A stretch of 8,292 bases of DNA from Clostridia bacterium. GTDB lineage: Bacteria; Bacillota; Clostridia; Lachnospirales; Anaerotignaceae. Location: contig CAAEMG010000109.1 of assembly GCA_900757025.1 (NCBI GenBank), positions 1-8,292 of the forward strand, given 5' to 3'. The notes under the pieces were generated by a model. That model saw nothing but the letters and a program-made list of their open reading frames with translations, made no database searches and was not told the DNA's origin. Positions 7,122 through 8,292 of this stretch are shown here, piece after piece. The position numbers and the translations under genes are program-made. Within the stretch, counting starts at the first letter, position 1. The number at the start of each line of letters is the position of its first letter.

Positions 7122-7742
7122 TTATTGGCAAACCGTAAGAAGTTTATTTTTCATATTAAAAAACTCTTTATCTGTGCCAAGGTTTTTTAATCTCAGTCTG
7201 TATTCACCGTTTCTATTAGGAAGTTTTTTGCTTTCGTTTAACGCTGTCATTTCAAATTCTTTATCTATAGTAAGAAATGCTCCGCTTCTCTTAAAAATAT
7301 ACTCCTCCCTTTCAAAATGGCAGGCATATGAGGCTTTAAGCTGTTCAACCTTAGCCTTTTGGCAAAACTCAAATATAAGGTCATCGCTCTGGCTGTCAAA
7401 AGCAAAATTTCCTTTAATAAAATCCGAAAATTGTGATTTGCTTATTTTCGAAAACCTTTCGTTTACCATTTTATCTACGCAAACACGCTTTTTCAGGGTA
7501 AACATAAGGCCACCGTCGCTTTGGCTTATGCTTATGTAAAACCTTTCGCAGCCGTTTTCCCTCTGCAACGGCTCAAAATAAACCTCGCACACACGGCAGA
7601 TTTTCTTTATACAGTTTTTAGCCTTAAATATCTGTGTTTCAAGCCATTTCCAAATTTTTTTAATGCTTTTTTTATCTATATCTGTTTCATATTCTTCTTT
7701 AAAATTAATTCCCGTAACCGTACTTATAACGCTTGTTTCCAT
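7122..7742 (-). CDS. Conserved-looking protein of unknown function, 206 aa
   Basis: I do not recognise this family with confidence. The ATG at 7742 has AGAGGTG at 7753-7759 with good spacing, and a terminator follows the stop, so the gene is real. The protein is soluble and Lys/Glu-rich, with no signal peptide or membrane segment. A helical N-terminal part (about 23-52) carries C44, C49 and C52 (CIKKICRVC). A likely beta-hairpin RFYISISQSDGGLMFTLKKR is at 67-86. A helical middle is followed by FEREEYIFKRSGAFLTIDKE (143-162) and, near the C-terminus, GEYRLRLKN. The alternation of charged strands, with LKKR and later a YxRE-like stretch then LTID, faintly recalls VTC/CYTH triphosphate-tunnel proteins, but the diagnostic N-terminal ExExK strand is not evident. 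It lies 107 nt after the phosphorylase gene, with no clear terminator between, so some co-transcription is possible. Confidence 0.8.
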   Translation of the reverse strand: METSVISTVTGINFKEEYETDIDKKSIKKIWKWLETQIFKAKNCIKKICRVCEVYFEPLQRENGCERFYISISQSDGGLMFTLKKRVCVDKMVNERFSKISKSQFSDFIKGNFAFDSQSDDLIFEFCQKAKVEQLKASYACHFEREEYIFKRSGAFLTIDKEFEMTALNESKKLPNRNGEYRLRLKNLGTDKEFFNMKNKLLTVCQ

Positions 7743-7774
7743 TTGTACAAATCACCTCTTATGAATTTTATGCT

Positions 7775-7803
7775 TTAATAATAATATACAAATGTAAATA
7801 CAA
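7775..7803 (-). promoter_or_regulatory. Weak candidate promoter for the 206-aa gene
   Basis: TTGTAT (7803-7798) and TATTAA (7780-7775) on the minus strand are 17 bp apart, each with two mismatches to the sigma-A consensus. Initiation near 7768 would leave a leader of about 25 nt, enough for the ribosome binding site. The spacer is very AT-rich, so alternative registers exist, and read-through from the phosphorylase gene could also serve. Confidence 0.3.
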
Positions 7804-7849
7804 TATTGACGGTTTATAAATAATTTCAAAATTTTTTTCTAAGATTTTC

Positions 7850-8292
7850 TTAAATAAGTTTAAGAATTGTTCCTCTAAGCACCTTAATGAAATCATCCTG
7901 CATAATACGGCTTGTTTCTATTACTTCGCTGTGGTCAAGAGGCTTATCAAGCACACCTGCTGCCATATTCGTTATACAGCTTATTCCCAAAACCTTCATT
8001 CCGCAGTGGCAGGCAACTATTGCCTCTGGAACTGTAGACATTCCTACGGCGTCTGCACCCAAAACTCTAAGCATACGTATTTCTGCCGGCGTTTCATAAC
8101 TTGGCCCTGTCATAGCCGCATAAACGCCCTTTTTAATTTCAACACCTGTTTCTTCGGCTGTTTTTTCTGCAAGAGAAACAAGTTCTCGGCTGTAATCATA
8201 TGTCATATCCGGAAAACGAACACCGAAATCATCATAATTTTTGCCTATAAGAGGATTTGTTCCCATAAAATTAATATGGTCTGTTATAAGCA
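7850..8292 (-). CDS. punA: Purine nucleoside phosphorylase, C-terminal part (partial)
   Basis: A trimeric (class I, PunA/XapA/human PNP type) phosphorylase that splits inosine and guanosine with phosphate into the base and ribose-1-phosphate for purine salvage. The frame continues through the right edge: LITDHINF precedes the Met at 8266, matching the internal family motif LITDHIN-x-x-G-x-NPLIG, so that Met is not the start and the N-terminal half is outside the window. Visible signatures are TGPSYETPAEIRMLR (Glu and Tyr of the base/ribose pocket), GADAVGMSTVPEAIVA, and SCITNMAAG with the Asn (codon at 7969-7967) that selects 6-oxopurines. The C-terminus, LRGTILKLI then TAA, is at the normal place. 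Bacillus names the orthologue pupG. The gene is unrelated in pathway to the GOGAT genes downstream, and no strong terminator follows it. Confidence 0.93.
   Translation of the reverse strand, partial: LITDHINFMGTNPLIGKNYDDFGVRFPDMTYDYSRELVSLAEKTAEETGVEIKKGVYAAMTGPSYETPAEIRMLRVLGADAVGMSTVPEAIVACHCGMKVLGISCITNMAAGVLDKPLDHSEVIETSRIMQDDFIKVLRGTILKLI

Noticed and set aside
6952..7539. 195-codon plus-strand open frame covering the intergenic repeat and most of the 206-aa gene
   Set aside because: The minus-strand frame has a ribosome binding site and terminator and a balanced composition. The plus frame crosses a terminator hairpin and looks like a shadow.
7800..7849. Terminator after the purine nucleoside phosphorylase
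   Set aside because: Only A/T-rich stems of about 4 bp (AAGA/TCTT) are present, with no GC-rich hairpin followed by a T run.

Overview
The window reads as ordinary chromosomal DNA of a low-GC, AT-rich Firmicute, most likely an anaerobic member of the Clostridia. This is inferred from the strong AGGAGG-type ribosome binding sites, the ATA/AGA-rich codon use, the short AT-rich spacers with intrinsic terminators, and the style of the glutamate synthase and PII proteins. Every gene I support lies on the minus strand, so transcription runs from high to low coordinates. No mobile element, tRNA, rRNA or CRISPR array was seen.

In transcription order: the right edge (8292-7850) holds the C-terminal part of a purine nucleoside phosphorylase. 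Next is a 206-residue protein of unknown function (7742-7122), closed by a good terminator. An intergenic stretch (7121-6836) follows, with a set of nested inverted repeats and the likely promoter of the next gene. Then comes a PII nitrogen-signalling protein, glnB (6835-6497), a 219-bp AT-rich regulatory spacer (6496-6278), and the two NADPH-glutamate synthase genes gltB (large subunit, 6277-1730) and gltD (small subunit, 1711-227). gltD ends at a strong terminator (219-188). At the left edge the first 39 codons of a small unrecognised protein (117-1) begin a new unit.

The core is a nitrogen-assimilation block. GltB and GltD form GOGAT, which turns glutamine plus 2-oxoglutarate into two glutamates. 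PII is the classic sensor of 2-oxoglutarate and adenylate energy state, so its position just upstream fits shared nitrogen control. The most notable non-coding feature is the gltB leader. A near-consensus sigma-A promoter is followed within about 10 nt by a 13-bp hairpin and a run of seven T, all before the gltB start. This arrangement suggests transcription attenuation of gltBD, a short terminated RNA, or both, although the hairpin could also simply be the glnB terminator. No obviously new multi-gene system is visible; the leader, the orphan protein and the nested repeat are the points worth a second look.
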